Source: Lysinibacillus sp. BPa_S21
GTDB taxonomy: Bacteria; Bacillota; Bacilli; Bacillales_A; Planococcaceae
Length of the DNA stretch: 64,000 nucleotides
Direction: 5' to 3'
Assembly (NCBI RefSeq): GCF_023337795.1
Contig: NZ_JALIRS010000001.1
Coordinates: forward strand, 186,001-250,000
The notes beneath the pieces are model-generated. The model did no database searches. It saw only the letters and a list, made by a program, of their open reading frames with translations, and was not told the DNA's origin. This document shows positions 16,390 to 24,548 of this stretch, piece after piece; the stretch's first letter is position 1, and every line of letters starts with the position of its first letter. The translations under genes were made by a program, and so were the position numbers.

Positions 16390-16540
16390 GGTATGAAAAT
16401 TAAATTTTGTTTAATAGTATGATGGAACTTCACTTTTTCAACACCTTTTTGCCATGAAACGTTCACAAACAGGAAGGGCGCAATTTACAATGATTTTTGG
16501 TACGATGGAGACAGTAACTGTAAGGAGCGAGTGAGGAAAT

Positions 16541-17251
16541 ATGCAAACTGATATTAACGTATTTTTAGCTTTAGGTGCAGGGTTTTTAAGCTTTATTTCA
16601 CCATGTACGCTACCGCTGTATCCAGCATTTTTATCATACATAACAGGTATGTCACTAGATGAGCTAAAATCGGAACGAGGTATGATGCAAAAGCGTGCAA
16701 TTTTGCACACCCTCTTCTTTTTACTAGGATTTTCAATCATCTTTATTTTAATTGGTCTAAGTGCATCATTAGCAGCAGAGTTCTTCCTTAATTATAAAAC
16801 ATTATTACGTCAGGTTGGAGCCATTTTAATCGTAGTATTTGGTTTAATGATTGTAGGATTACTACAAATAGACTTTTTAATGAAGGACCGAAAATTCCAA
16901 TTTAAAAACCGACCATCTGGTTATTTAGGATCGGTATTAATCGGAATAGCCTTTGCTGCTGGCTGGACGCCGTGTACAGGTCCAATTTTAGCTTCGATCA
17001 TTGCTTTAGCAAGTGCAAATCCAACAGCAGGATTTAGCTATATGTTAGCTTATTATTTAGGTTTTGCGATTCCATTCTTCGTGTTATCGTTCTTTATAGC
17101 ACGTATGACTTGGATTCGTACACATAGCCAAAAAATTGTGAAAATCGGCGGTTATATTATGATTGTCGTAGGTATTTTACTGTTCTTTGATGGATTAAGT
17201 TATATTACGCGTATATTAGAGCCTATTTTTGGTGGATTTAAGGGCTTCTAA
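16541..17251 (+). CDS. ccdA: Cytochrome c biogenesis protein CcdA
   Basis: A 236-residue protein with six membrane helices that carries reducing equivalents across the membrane for cytochrome c maturation and other extracytoplasmic thiols. The two redox cysteines are in SFISPCTLP (Cys22) and in GWTPCTGP (near residue 147), each with the flanking prolines of the family. The order ccdA-response regulator-ccdC is the same as in B. subtilis. The ribosome binding site is GAGTGAGG. Confidence 0.93.
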   Translation: MQTDINVFLALGAGFLSFISPCTLPLYPAFLSYITGMSLDELKSERGMMQKRAILHTLFFLLGFSIIFILIGLSASLAAEFFLNYKTLLRQVGAILIVVFGLMIVGLLQIDFLMKDRKFQFKNRPSGYLGSVLIGIAFAAGWTPCTGPILASIIALASANPTAGFSYMLAYYLGFAIPFFVLSFFIARMTWIRTHSQKIVKIGGYIMIVVGILLFFDGLSYITRILEPIFGGFKGF

Positions 17252-17303
17252 TCTGCTAAACTAAATGGGCATACCGTACTTTAACGTGGAGGGAGATGAA
17301 CAT

Positions 17304-17672
17304 ATGCCTACAGTTTTAGTAGTGGATGATACGCTCTTTATGCGTGTTGCAATAAGTAATATGTTTACTGAGTGGGGTTATGAAGTAGTCGGCAAAGCAG
17401 CAAATGGGAAAGAAGCTGTGGCTATGTATCGTGAGTTACAACCCGATCTTGTAACGATGGATGTAACAATGCCAGTTATGACAGGTATTGCAGCAGTAAA
17501 AGAAATCATTCCTGAATTTCCAGATGCAAAAATAATAATGATTACAGCTTTAGGACAACAGAAGTTAATCGTGGAAGCAATTGAAAGTGGTGCAAAGGAT
17601 TTTATGACAAAACCTTTTGAGCCAGAAAGATTAAAAGCTGTCGTTGATCAATTACTTGGACAAAATTGTTAA
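17304..17672 (+). CDS. Single-domain CheY-like response regulator (YneI-like)
   Basis: A 122-residue receiver domain with no output domain. The acidic pocket is VVDDT (residues 6-10), the phospho-accepting aspartate is D53 in TMDVTMP, and the switch lysine is in MTKPFEP. An upstream in-frame ATG at 17265 exists, but GGAGGGAG directly before 17304 makes that the start. Its position between ccdA and ccdC matches B. subtilis yneI (once called ccdB). Its role in cytochrome c maturation is unproven and its kinase is not local. Confidence 0.88.
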   Translation: MPTVLVVDDTLFMRVAISNMFTEWGYEVVGKAANGKEAVAMYRELQPDLVTMDVTMPVMTGIAAVKEIIPEFPDAKIIMITALGQQKLIVEAIESGAKDFMTKPFEPERLKAVVDQLLGQNC

Positions 17673-17694
17673 TGACATTAGAGGAGGAATTTTT

Positions 17695-18192
17695 ATGTTT
17701 AGCAATATCCCTTCTCAATATTATGTAATAGGTTCTACCATAATGGCCATTTTTATGGGTACCTTTGTCATGGTTTTACGTATGCGAGCATCTAAGAAAC
17801 CTACCAATGAGAAGAAAATTATCATTCCACCTATTGCAATGTCTACAGGTGCGTTAATGTTTTTATTTGAACAATTTAGAGTACCGCCCATGCAAATCCT
17901 TGAAGCGGCTGCAGTCGGCGTGGTGTTCTCAACAATCTTAATTGCCACTTCTAAGTTTGAAGTAAAAGGTCAAGATATTTATTTAAAACGTTCAAAAGCG
18001 TTCGTTTTTATATTAGTCGGACTATTAGTGTTCCGTGTAATCGCAAAAATGATATTAAGTAGCTCGATAGACGTTGGTGAATTAGCAGGAATGTTTTGGA
18101 TTTTAGCGTTCGCTATGTTACTCCCTTGGCGAATCGCAATGCTTATTCAATTTATAAAAATCAAAAAAACAATTCCGCTGAAGAATATGTAG
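17695..18192 (+). CDS. ccdC: CcdC-family membrane protein (YneJ-like)
   Basis: A 165-residue protein with about five hydrophobic segments, third in the ccdA operon as in B. subtilis (yneJ). Family features are IPPIAMSTGALMFLFEQFR and a basic loop before the last helices. A perfect AGGAGG lies before ATG 17695, so the longer frame from 17644, overlapping the response regulator, is not used. The function in c-type cytochrome synthesis is inferred from context. A strong terminator follows six bases after the stop. Confidence 0.88.
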   Translation: MFSNIPSQYYVIGSTIMAIFMGTFVMVLRMRASKKPTNEKKIIIPPIAMSTGALMFLFEQFRVPPMQILEAAAVGVVFSTILIATSKFEVKGQDIYLKRSKAFVFILVGLLVFRVIAKMILSSSIDVGELAGMFWILAFAMLLPWRIAMLIQFIKIKKTIPLKNM

Positions 18193-18197
18193 TGGAG

Positions 18198-18234
18198 AAA
18201 CTACACTAGAGATTTAATCTAGTGTAGTTTTTTT
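18198..18234 (+). terminator. Intrinsic terminator of the ccdA operon
   Basis: A perfect 13-bp stem AAACTACACTAGA/TCTAGTGTAGTTT with a 7-nt loop, followed by T. Confidence 0.92.
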
Positions 18235-18251
18235 ATGTGCGCGTGGTTTTG

Positions 18252-18529
18252 TTGATGGATAGAGTAGGTCGAGCGACGGATGAAGTTGGCGAAGCGATGG
18301 ATAGAATCGTCCGAGTGACGGAAAGGGTAGCCAAAGCGAAGGATGGTAGAGTCAAAGTGAAGGATGAAAGAGGTCAAAGTGAAGGATAGAAATGAGAGCG
18401 ACGGATAGTATTGCCGGAACGACGGAAAGAGTCGGCCGAGTGACGGAAAGAAAGGCAAAAGCGACGGAAGAAAGAGCCAAAGTGAAGGATAGAAGTCAGA
18501 GCGACGGAAAGAAAAACAAAAGCGAACGA
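18252..18529. repeat. Array B: fourteen GCGACGGA-like units with 21-bp period
   Basis: Units related to G(C/T)GA(C/A)GGA start at 18252, 18273, 18294, 18315, 18336, 18357, 18379, 18398, 18419, 18440, 18461, 18482, 18501 and 18522. Steps are 21 except one of 22 and two of 19. Because 21 is a multiple of three, both strands stay partly open, but the apparent ORFs have no good ribosome binding site or homology. The array lies between the ccdC terminator and the natK terminator. Confidence 0.88.
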
Positions 18530-18533
18530 ATAA

Positions 18534-18573
18534 TAAAAGAATCCTGTACTTTTACCGTACAGAATTCTTTTTA
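18534..18573. terminator. Terminator downstream of natK (bidirectional form)
   Basis: Stem AGAATCCTGTAC with GTACAGAATTCT (one mismatch) around a 7-nt loop, with T runs on both strands. It lies 27 bp past the natK stop. Confidence 0.8.
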
Positions 18574-18599
18574 CATGTCCATTTTTATAGAAATAGCTT

Positions 18600-19568
18600 T
18601 TAATGAACTGCAGGAAATTTTAGCTTTAGTGTAAATTCCTCATCTTTATAAGTGAAGTCTAAGAAACCATTATATTTTTGGACTATATCTTTAATAATCG
18701 TTGTACCTAGGCCTTCGTGCTCCTGCTTTGTTGTTAGCCCAGAGCGGTCAAATAAAGAATCTACGATGTTTGTAGGCAGTGGGATTGTGCTGTTTTTACA
18801 AATCAAAATGTATAAACCACTTCGTTTATAAAGCTGTAAACTAATAGTGCCCTTGTCTTGATTTAGTACTTGCCATTCTTGACAGGCTTCAATACTATTG
18901 GTTAGTATGTTGCCGAGTAATGCAACGAGATGTGTATCTGCTATAGGTAGTTGTGAGCAGGGGGTGTCTAAATCATAGAGGATTGTTATATTTGATGCTT
19001 TTGCATGTTTATACTTGTCGTGTAAAATGCCTGCTATAACTCCCCGTTCTCCCTTAATAGAGAGATTTGTTTCCTCGTAACCTTCCACAAGTTGATGTAA
19101 ATAATCCTTAGCTGCAAGATAATCGTTCTTTTCCATTAAAAAGTGTAAGGCTGCTACATGTTTTAAAAAATCGTGCCGTTCCTGGCGAACAACTCTAAAA
19201 GTCTCATTAACTTGACTTTGTTGGGTCTGAATTTGATGTAAAGTTACTTGTAGCGATTTATTATTCCTCGACTCTTTTCTTCGATACCATTCCAATAAAA
19301 GAAAAAGAACTATTGCAACTAGATATATAGCGGAAGGGGCTACTAAGAAATAGATACTACACACAATTCCTTGAATCATACAAAAGAACAACTGTGGTGA
19401 TGCAAGGCGATCTCTAAGCAAAAATACGATAATTAGAACGACTAAAGCTATCAAATAAATTGGAATAGAAAGCTGAAAAAATGTAATTTGTGCTTGTACA
19501 TGAATGATTAAAAATAAAGTGAAATATAAAATAGTGCTAATTTGGGACAAATTAAACCACCACCTCAA
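18600..19568 (-). CDS. natK: Sensor histidine kinase NatK-like (GHKL/LytS type)
   Basis: A 322-residue kinase. The N-terminal membrane region has about three to four helices (residues 10-93). A coiled linker leads to the phospho-accepting His132 in RQERHDFLKH. The HATPase domain carries the N box (LLGNILTNSIEACQ) and a G-box GLGTTIIKDIV. The gene overlaps the response regulator by 4 bp, and both are divergent from natAB. This is the arrangement of B. subtilis natK-natR/natAB, where the system controls the Na+ exporter. The length agrees. The stimulus is unknown. Confidence 0.82.
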   Translation of the reverse strand: MRWWFNLSQISTILYFTLFLIIHVQAQITFFQLSIPIYLIALVVLIIVFLLRDRLASPQLFFCMIQGIVCSIYFLVAPSAIYLVAIVLFLLLEWYRRKESRNNKSLQVTLHQIQTQQSQVNETFRVVRQERHDFLKHVAALHFLMEKNDYLAAKDYLHQLVEGYEETNLSIKGERGVIAGILHDKYKHAKASNITILYDLDTPCSQLPIADTHLVALLGNILTNSIEACQEWQVLNQDKGTISLQLYKRSGLYILICKNSTIPLPTNIVDSLFDRSGLTTKQEHEGLGTTIIKDIVQKYNGFLDFTYKDEEFTLKLKFPAVH

Positions 19569-20263
19569 AAATAATGTTTCTGTAAAAAATCAACGTTTTC
19601 TTTTGTAATCATAGCTTTTTCTTCGATTCCTTCAAATGACACCATGTACGAGTTCTTAGCATACAGGGAGAAGTTTGTAACAAAATGTATATTGATAATA
19701 AATGAGCGATGTGATCTAAGAAAATCTCGTTCTCGTAGTTCCCCTTCAAGTTCATTTAGTGTCTGGTAGGTTGTTATCGGACCCGTTTTTGTATGTATCG
19801 TTGTAGAACGACCAGATCGTTCAATAAAAATAATATCCTTTTTTTGGACAATGTGAATATTGTTCTTTTTCTTTAAATATAGGCGTCCAGTTATTTCAGA
19901 TTTTTTATTTTTTTCCATTAATCGTTCAATGGATTGTATTAAACGTTCTCTCGAATATGGCTTCATTATATAATCATGAACTTGTAATTCAAATGCGTGA
20001 ACTGCGTAGCCGCTATTAGCAGTGACAAAAATGACTGTAATATTTAAAGCATGCGAATGTATGATATCAGCTAGTTCATAACCGGATAAATGAGGCATTT
20101 CTATATCTGCAATTAATAGGTCAATGGACTGTTTCTTAATTTGTTCATAAGCTTCCTCCGCTGATGTTGTAGAAAAGATAATTTCAACATCCTCTACTGA
20201 AGAAATAATGCCATGAATTTTATCTAAATCTATTTGACGATCATCTACTATACCAATTTTCAT
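19565..20263 (-). CDS. natR: LytTR response regulator NatR-like
   Basis: A 232-residue regulator. The receiver domain spans residues 1-115 with acidic pair DD (7-8), phospho-Asp53 in IADIEMP and switch Lys in IMKPYS. The LytTR DNA-binding domain spans about 130-232 (RSHRSFIINIHFV, then NSYMVSFEG). Start choice: ATG at 20263, preceded by GAAGGTG, rather than the longer TTG-initiated frame from 20281. LytTR proteins bind paired direct repeats; such a pair lies upstream of natA. Confidence 0.85.
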   Translation of the reverse strand: MKIGIVDDRQIDLDKIHGIISSVEDVEIIFSTTSAEEAYEQIKKQSIDLLIADIEMPHLSGYELADIIHSHALNITVIFVTANSGYAVHAFELQVHDYIMKPYSRERLIQSIERLMEKNKKSEITGRLYLKKKNNIHIVQKKDIIFIERSGRSTTIHTKTGPITTYQTLNELEGELRERDFLRSHRSFIINIHFVTNFSLYAKNSYMVSFEGIEEKAMITKENVDFLQKHYF

Positions 20264-20344
20264 ATTTAACACCTTCAGCAAAATAAATATTATTTCTTTA
20301 CTATCATAACAGATTATTTTTATTGTTTTTCTACAATTTTACCG

Positions 20345-20378
20345 ATTCGCGACATAAAAAGGTATATTCGCGACATAA
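20345..20378 (+). promoter_or_regulatory. Direct repeats ATTCGCGACATAA spaced 21 bp (probable NatR sites)
   Basis: ATTCGCGACATAA occurs at 20345 and at 20366, exactly 21 bp apart, in the natR-natA intergenic region and about 60-95 bp before natA. LytTR regulators typically bind two direct repeats about two helical turns apart. The assignment to NatR is by position. Confidence 0.7.
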
Positions 20379-20440
20379 TGGCAGACACCCCTAGTTTTGC
20401 TATGTAAGATTAAGCTAAGAAAATTGAATGAGGTGAGACA

Positions 20441-21193
20441 ATGATTCAAATACAAGAAGTAACGAAGCAGTTCAAAGATAAAAAGAAATATGTCACGGCT
20501 TTGAAGCATGTATCGTTTGAGGTGAAGCAAGGAGAGGTATTAGGGTTACTTGGTGAAAATGGCGCCGGAAAGACGACTTTGTTGCGTACAATTGCAACAT
20601 TATTAGATCCCACAACTGGTCAGGTCCTAGTTGGAGGATTTGATACGGTAAAACAGTCAGCAGAAATTCAAAAAAAGATTGGTGTGCTTTTCGGGAGTGA
20701 GACGGGATTATATGACCGATTTACCGCACGCGAAAATCTCGAATATTTTGCAATGTTATATGGACTTGGCAAGCATGAAACAAAAGTACGAATTGATGAA
20801 CTTTCAAAAATGTTTGGAATGAGAGACTATATGGATCGTAAGGTAGGAAGTTTTTCAAAGGGCATGCGTCAAAAGGTTGCTATTGCACGTACCCTTGTAC
20901 ACAATCCACAAATAATATTATTTGATGAGCCAACGACGGGTCTCGATATCACTTCCTCAAATGTATTTAGACAGCTTGTTCATCAGCTAAAAAGGGAAGG
21001 AAAAACAATTATATTCTCTAGTCATATTGTGGAGGAAGTATCTATGCTTTGTGATGCCGTTGCAATGATTCATAAAGGCGAATTGGTTTATCACGGATCA
21101 CTTGAACAGTTGTATGAGCAAGAAAGCAGCCGAGATTTGAATTTTATCTTTATGAGTAAATTAGTAAGAGGTGAAGATGACTATGCTATTTAA
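20441..21193 (+). CDS. natA: ABC transporter ATP-binding protein NatA-like
   Basis: A 250-residue ATPase with Walker A GENGAGKTT at 38-46, signature FSKGMRQK near 144, Walker B ILFDEP and switch His in SSHIVEE. Pairs with the overlapping natB. In B. subtilis NatAB extrudes Na+; here the assignment rests on sequence type plus the divergent NatK/NatR genes. The ribosome binding site is GAGGTGAG. Expression is probably under NatR through the direct repeats upstream. Confidence 0.85.
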   Translation: MIQIQEVTKQFKDKKKYVTALKHVSFEVKQGEVLGLLGENGAGKTTLLRTIATLLDPTTGQVLVGGFDTVKQSAEIQKKIGVLFGSETGLYDRFTARENLEYFAMLYGLGKHETKVRIDELSKMFGMRDYMDRKVGSFSKGMRQKVAIARTLVHNPQIILFDEPTTGLDITSSNVFRQLVHQLKREGKTIIFSSHIVEEVSMLCDAVAMIHKGELVYHGSLEQLYEQESSRDLNFIFMSKLVRGEDDYAI

Positions 21194-22343
21194 TATTTAT
21201 CTTAAAGAATTGAAAGACTGTTTTCGTGATCGCCGAACACTATTATTAACAGTTGTTTTACCGATTGTGCTTATGACATGCTTTGTTTTTGTTTTAGAGC
21301 AGTTTGCTTCACATGGGAAAAATGAAGTGTATACAGTTGCTGTTAAACAACCATTTGACGAAGCCGATAGAGATATATTTGCAAACTATAAAAATCTCGA
21401 ATTTATAGAAGTAAACGATCCTAAAAGTGCAGTTATAGATGGGCGTGCAATTATTGGGCTTGAATTTAGTAGAAGTGTTACGGAAGTTGAAAAAAGTAAT
21501 GATACGATGGAAATTACAATCATTGGAGATGTACTTAGTCAAAATTCCGGGATTGTTATGTCCAATATAGAAAGTGCATTATCGGATTATGAAAAAACAA
21601 TCATTAGTGAACGATTACAACAACTTCAGATTGATGCTTCTATTATGGAGCCGTTTTCTATTGCTTATGAGGAAACAATTGAGGGAGATTTTTCATTGGC
21701 GATGATTGCTTATTTAATCCCTTTAATTTTGGCGGTAGCAGTTGGCATGGGAGCAGGTCCATCAGCGGGAGATTTGTTTGCAGGAGAAAAGGAGCGTAAA
21801 ACGATGGAGGCTATTTTAATGACTCCTGTAAAACGTTCTACGTTATTAATGGCAAAATGGCTGACGACTACAACTATCGCATCACTTACAGGAATTATCA
21901 CATTAATCGTGGTTGTCAGCGAGATCGTCTTATTTACAACAGATTTAAAAGCCGCTATTTCATTAGGAGAAGCAACGTATATTGTCTTAATAACAGCTAT
22001 TTTGACAGCAGTTGTTTATGCTTCAGTATGTGCATCCTTCTTAATGTTGACAAGTATTTTAGCAAAAACCGTTAAGGAGGCCCAAACTTATAGCACACCG
22101 TTTTTAATGCTTGTAATACTCCCTGCAATGTACATTATGGGTTTAGGCATTAATGAATTAGAAATTGTGCATTTTGCTATTCCAATTGTCAATTTATTTA
22201 CGATATTTAAAGAGTTACTTTTTGGAATTGTTCAGTTTGATCATATTGCTATTACATTTATAAGTAATCTTACTTTAACTTTAATCATCTTTATCATCTG
22301 TCGGATTTTGTTTATGAAAGATCGATGGGTAATGAATTCATAG
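21183..22343 (+). CDS. natB: ABC-2 permease NatB-like (Na+ efflux)
   Basis: About 386 residues: one N-terminal helix, a large extracytoplasmic domain (about 45-170), then five to six helices. The GEKERKTMEAILMTP motif is typical of NatB. Candidate starts are GTG 21171, ATG 21177 and ATG 21183. The last has the best spacing from AGAGGTG and gives 386 residues, the length I recall for B. subtilis NatB. It overlaps natA by 11 bp. The substrate is inferred, not shown. Confidence 0.83.
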   Translation: MLFNIYLKELKDCFRDRRTLLLTVVLPIVLMTCFVFVLEQFASHGKNEVYTVAVKQPFDEADRDIFANYKNLEFIEVNDPKSAVIDGRAIIGLEFSRSVTEVEKSNDTMEITIIGDVLSQNSGIVMSNIESALSDYEKTIISERLQQLQIDASIMEPFSIAYEETIEGDFSLAMIAYLIPLILAVAVGMGAGPSAGDLFAGEKERKTMEAILMTPVKRSTLLMAKWLTTTTIASLTGIITLIVVVSEIVLFTTDLKAAISLGEATYIVLITAILTAVVYASVCASFLMLTSILAKTVKEAQTYSTPFLMLVILPAMYIMGLGINELEIVHFAIPIVNLFTIFKELLFGIVQFDHIAITFISNLTLTLIIFIICRILFMKDRWVMNS

Positions 22344-22420
22344 ATAAAGAAAAGTAATGCTTATGGGCAATTTATGTAATGAAAAGTTACCCCGAAGCAT
22401 TAGTAAACATGTATATAGCG

Positions 22421-22455
22421 GAAAAACGCTGCACAAAAACAGTGTGCAGCGTTTC
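22421..22455 (-). terminator. Terminator between natB and the convergent YneK gene
   Basis: A perfect 12-bp stem AAACGCTGCACA/TGTGCAGCGTTT. On the minus strand a TTTTT run follows, so it mainly closes the YneK gene; it may also stop natB transcripts. Confidence 0.8.
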
Positions 22456-22456
22456 T

Positions 22457-22885
22457 TCATTCAAATAGATGTTCATATGGAGCGATGTCAATTTGCATTT
22501 CATCTAATTTTTTACGTAAAAATTTATGGTCGCGTTTAGGCGTTGCTTGAATATAGCCGCGAATAATCAATTCTTGGCTAATGGCAGGTGCTTTTTCTTC
22601 TAAAGCAAGCTCGCCAATTTTACCCGCTATTTTTTCCTTCGCTACTTGTCTAAATAGCTCAGGTACAGGGCTTACAAGCTCATATAAAAGCTCTTTTTCA
22701 GGTTGTCCCCATAAATGAATGGTTTTATCTAAATAATACTCCTGCCAATCTAAATCAGATTTACCGTCCTGTTTCGGTAATGCCTTTAAAAATTTGCGGA
22801 ACATAAAAAACCCGCCAATCCCCATAAATGAAATGAGTACAACTACCCAAAATAGGATAAACCATAAAAACCAACCACTTAACAA
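22457..22885 (-). CDS. DUF2621 family membrane-anchored protein (YneK-like)
   Basis: About 142 residues: one or two N-terminal membrane segments (WFLWFILFWVVVLISFMGIGG) and a cytosolic acidic helical domain with DWQEYYLDKTIHLWG, the DUF2621 pattern. Start choice: TTG at 22885 has AAGAGGTG six bases upstream; the GTG at 22912 lacks one. In B. subtilis yneK sits near ccdC; here the array and the natKR/natAB genes lie between them. The function is unknown. Confidence 0.72.
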   Translation of the reverse strand: MLSGWFLWFILFWVVVLISFMGIGGFFMFRKFLKALPKQDGKSDLDWQEYYLDKTIHLWGQPEKELLYELVSPVPELFRQVAKEKIAGKIGELALEEKAPAISQELIIRGYIQATPKRDHKFLRKKLDEMQIDIAPYEHLFE

Positions 22886-23005
22886 ATCGTTCACCTCTTT
22901 GTCTTCTCTCACTCTATTATAAAAGCTTCCATAAAAAAATTCATCCTAAATGTCCCTTTTTTAGCAACTAGTCGGTATATATTGTGTAGAAAGGAGGTGA
23001 CCCTC

Positions 23006-23221
23006 ATGGCAAAAGTCAATTTTGTAGGCGCTACACTGCGCTTAAAGTATGTCGATAGGCACAATGCACAAAACGAGCCCATGTTCACAACAAAGACGTA
23101 CCGCAATTTAAACGGCTCGCATACGGCAGAGGATTTAGTAGAGGTAGCATATGCCATTGCAAGTCTATCTTCACACGCACTAGACAGTATAGTAAAACTA
23201 GAAACAACAGAATTATCCTAA
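23006..23221 (+). CDS. DUF1659 domain-containing small protein
   Basis: 71 residues, a beta-rich start (VNFVGATLRLKYVD) and a helical end (AEDLVEVAYAIASLSSH), matching DUF1659. A perfect AAGGAGGTGA ribosome binding site precedes ATG 23006, implying high expression. It is first in a run of three small genes (DUF1659, DUF2922, YvrJ) often found together in Bacillales; function unknown. Confidence 0.82.
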   Translation: MAKVNFVGATLRLKYVDRHNAQNEPMFTTKTYRNLNGSHTAEDLVEVAYAIASLSSHALDSIVKLETTELS

Positions 23222-23233
23222 GGAGGGAAAGTT

Positions 23234-23458
23234 ATGACACAAGTTTTAGAGCTACAATTTGAAACATCAGCAGGGAAAAAGGCCACATTTTCTATTGATG
23301 CGCCGAAGCCAAAATTAACAACAGAAGACATTCAGAAGGTAATGAAAAAAATGATCGCTAAAAACGTTTTTGATGGACAAGCTGGCACTCTAGTTGCGAT
23401 GAGCGGAGCTCGTATCGTTGACCGACAAGTAACAGAATTTGATTTAGGGATCGAATAA
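23234..23458 (+). CDS. DUF2922 domain-containing small protein
   Basis: 74 residues: VLELQFETSAGKKATFSIDAP, a helix, then GTLVAMSGARIVDRQVTEFDL, the DUF2922 pattern. It has an AAGGAGG ribosome binding site 12 bp after the DUF1659 gene, so the two are co-transcribed. The two families have similar predicted folds and may form a complex; this is a guess from constant pairing. Confidence 0.83.
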   Translation: MTQVLELQFETSAGKKATFSIDAPKPKLTTEDIQKVMKKMIAKNVFDGQAGTLVAMSGARIVDRQVTEFDLGIE

Positions 23459-23464
23459 TCATGG

Positions 23465-23500
23465 AATGGTCTTTGCAGAATGTACTGCAAGGACCATTTT
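23465..23500 (+). terminator. Hairpin between the DUF2922 and YvrJ genes
   Basis: A 14-bp stem AATGGTCTTTGCAG/CTGCAAGGACCATT (one G-U pair), 6-nt loop, then only four T. Possibly a partial terminator tuning the third gene. Confidence 0.6.
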
Positions 23501-23534
23501 CAGTAATAGTTTATCTTGCGAAGGAGGGGATAAT

Positions 23535-23657
23535 ATGGAACAGTGGTTAAACATGATATCGGATATCGGTTTTCCTATTTTAGTGTCGTTTTATTTACTG
23601 CACCGAGTAGAAGTTAAATTAGATGCAATTCATGATGCACTTGTTTCCTTAAAGTGA
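23535..23657 (+). CDS. YvrJ-family small protein
   Basis: 40 residues with one hydrophobic segment (MISDIGFPILVSFYLLHRVE) and a short amphipathic tail LDAIHDALVSLK, the YvrJ family layout. An AAGGAGGGG ribosome binding site is well placed. It is likely a small membrane partner of the two preceding proteins; function unknown. Confidence 0.78.
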   Translation: MEQWLNMISDIGFPILVSFYLLHRVEVKLDAIHDALVSLK

Positions 23658-23675
23658 AATCGATTTCACAAAGAT

Positions 23676-23722
23676 GTACGAAAGATGTCACTTGAGTGTC
23701 CTTGTCAATAGTGACATCGTAC
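23676..23722 (+). terminator. Stem-loop after the YvrJ gene
   Basis: ATGTCACT at 23685-23692 pairs with AGTGACAT at 23710-23717, and GTACG (23676-23680) with CGTAC (23718-23722) outside it. No T run follows, so it may be a transcript end stabiliser or a regulatory hairpin for the SCO gene rather than a terminator. Confidence 0.4.
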
Positions 23723-23758
23723 GATAGGATGGGGGTAGTAGTGGGGAGCGTGTTAAAG

Positions 23759-24367
23759 ATGAAAAATAAAATAATTGGGCTTGTTCTACTTTTTGCATTA
23801 GCAGCAGTGCTCAGTGCGTGTGGAAATACAAAATTTAAAGCAGATTATAGCTTGGAATTACCAGATTTTGAACATGTTAATCAACGCGGGGATAAAGTTT
23901 CTTTAGACAGCTTAAAAGGAAAACCGTGGATTGGTATGTATATTTTCACAAATTGTAGATCAATTTGCCCACCAATGACCTTTAATATGACGCAAGTTCA
24001 GGAAAAGCTAAAGAAAAAAGGTGTAGAGAATTATAATATTGTTGCGTTTTCAATTGATCCTGATGTGGATAAGCCACAAGTATTAGCTGATTATTTGGGT
24101 AAATATAATGTTCCGGATAAATCGAAATGGAATCTTCTTACTGGATATTCACAAAAGTATATCGAGCAGTTTGCAGTTAAATCAACGAAAATATTAGTAA
24201 AAGATGATCCTAATACCGACCAAGTAATACACGGAAATCAATTTTTCTTAGTTGATAAAGATGGCGTAATCGTAAAAATGTATTCAGGATTTGCAAAGAA
24301 TGCGGATGATGTGCCAATTGACACAATTGTATCAGATATAGAAACATATATTGATGAAAATTTATAA
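23759..24367 (+). CDS. SCO1/SenC-family copper chaperone lipoprotein (YpmQ-like)
   Basis: A 202-residue lipoprotein: hydrophobic signal ending LSAC with Cys21 as the lipidated residue, then a thioredoxin fold. The copper ligands expected for SCO proteins are present: Cys66 and Cys70 in NCRSICPP and His158 in QVIHGNQ. B. subtilis Sco (YpmQ) helps assemble the CuA centre of cytochrome c oxidase at the outer membrane face. ATG 23759 gives a normal signal peptide; GTG codons upstream are less likely. Own terminator downstream. Confidence 0.9.
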   Translation: MKNKIIGLVLLFALAAVLSACGNTKFKADYSLELPDFEHVNQRGDKVSLDSLKGKPWIGMYIFTNCRSICPPMTFNMTQVQEKLKKKGVENYNIVAFSIDPDVDKPQVLADYLGKYNVPDKSKWNLLTGYSQKYIEQFAVKSTKILVKDDPNTDQVIHGNQFFLVDKDGVIVKMYSGFAKNADDVPIDTIVSDIETYIDENL

Positions 24368-24378
24368 TGGATGAAAGG

Positions 24379-24412
24379 AAACCGTCTCGATTAACGAAGA
24401 GACGGTTTTTTT
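24379..24412 (+). terminator. Intrinsic terminator after the SCO gene
   Basis: 9-bp stem AACCGTCTC/GAGACGGTT followed by a long T run. Confidence 0.9.
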
Positions 24413-24548
24413 TTATGGACGAAATTTAATCTTTTATAATTTTAGCATCATTTAAATAGACGATTGAATAAAAATCAATCCACAATGTATTCTCTAAGTT
24501 TAAAAAACTGCATATATTTAGTTTAATAATATCCGGGGGCGTTTATAA

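Larger units (their letters stand above)
16013..16540. other. 528-bp divergent intergenic region before ccdA
   Basis: A/T-rich. It contains the lutR upstream region on the left, a small inverted repeat ATTCGA-N6-TCGAAT (16225-16242), and on the right a strong sigma-A-like promoter with a possible 12-residue ORF (listed separately). Nothing else recognisable. Confidence 0.6.

Noticed and set aside
18219..18634. Open frames of 79 and 80 codons on both strands over array B
   Set aside because: They follow from the 21-bp period (7 codons), lack ribosome binding sites and have low-complexity products.
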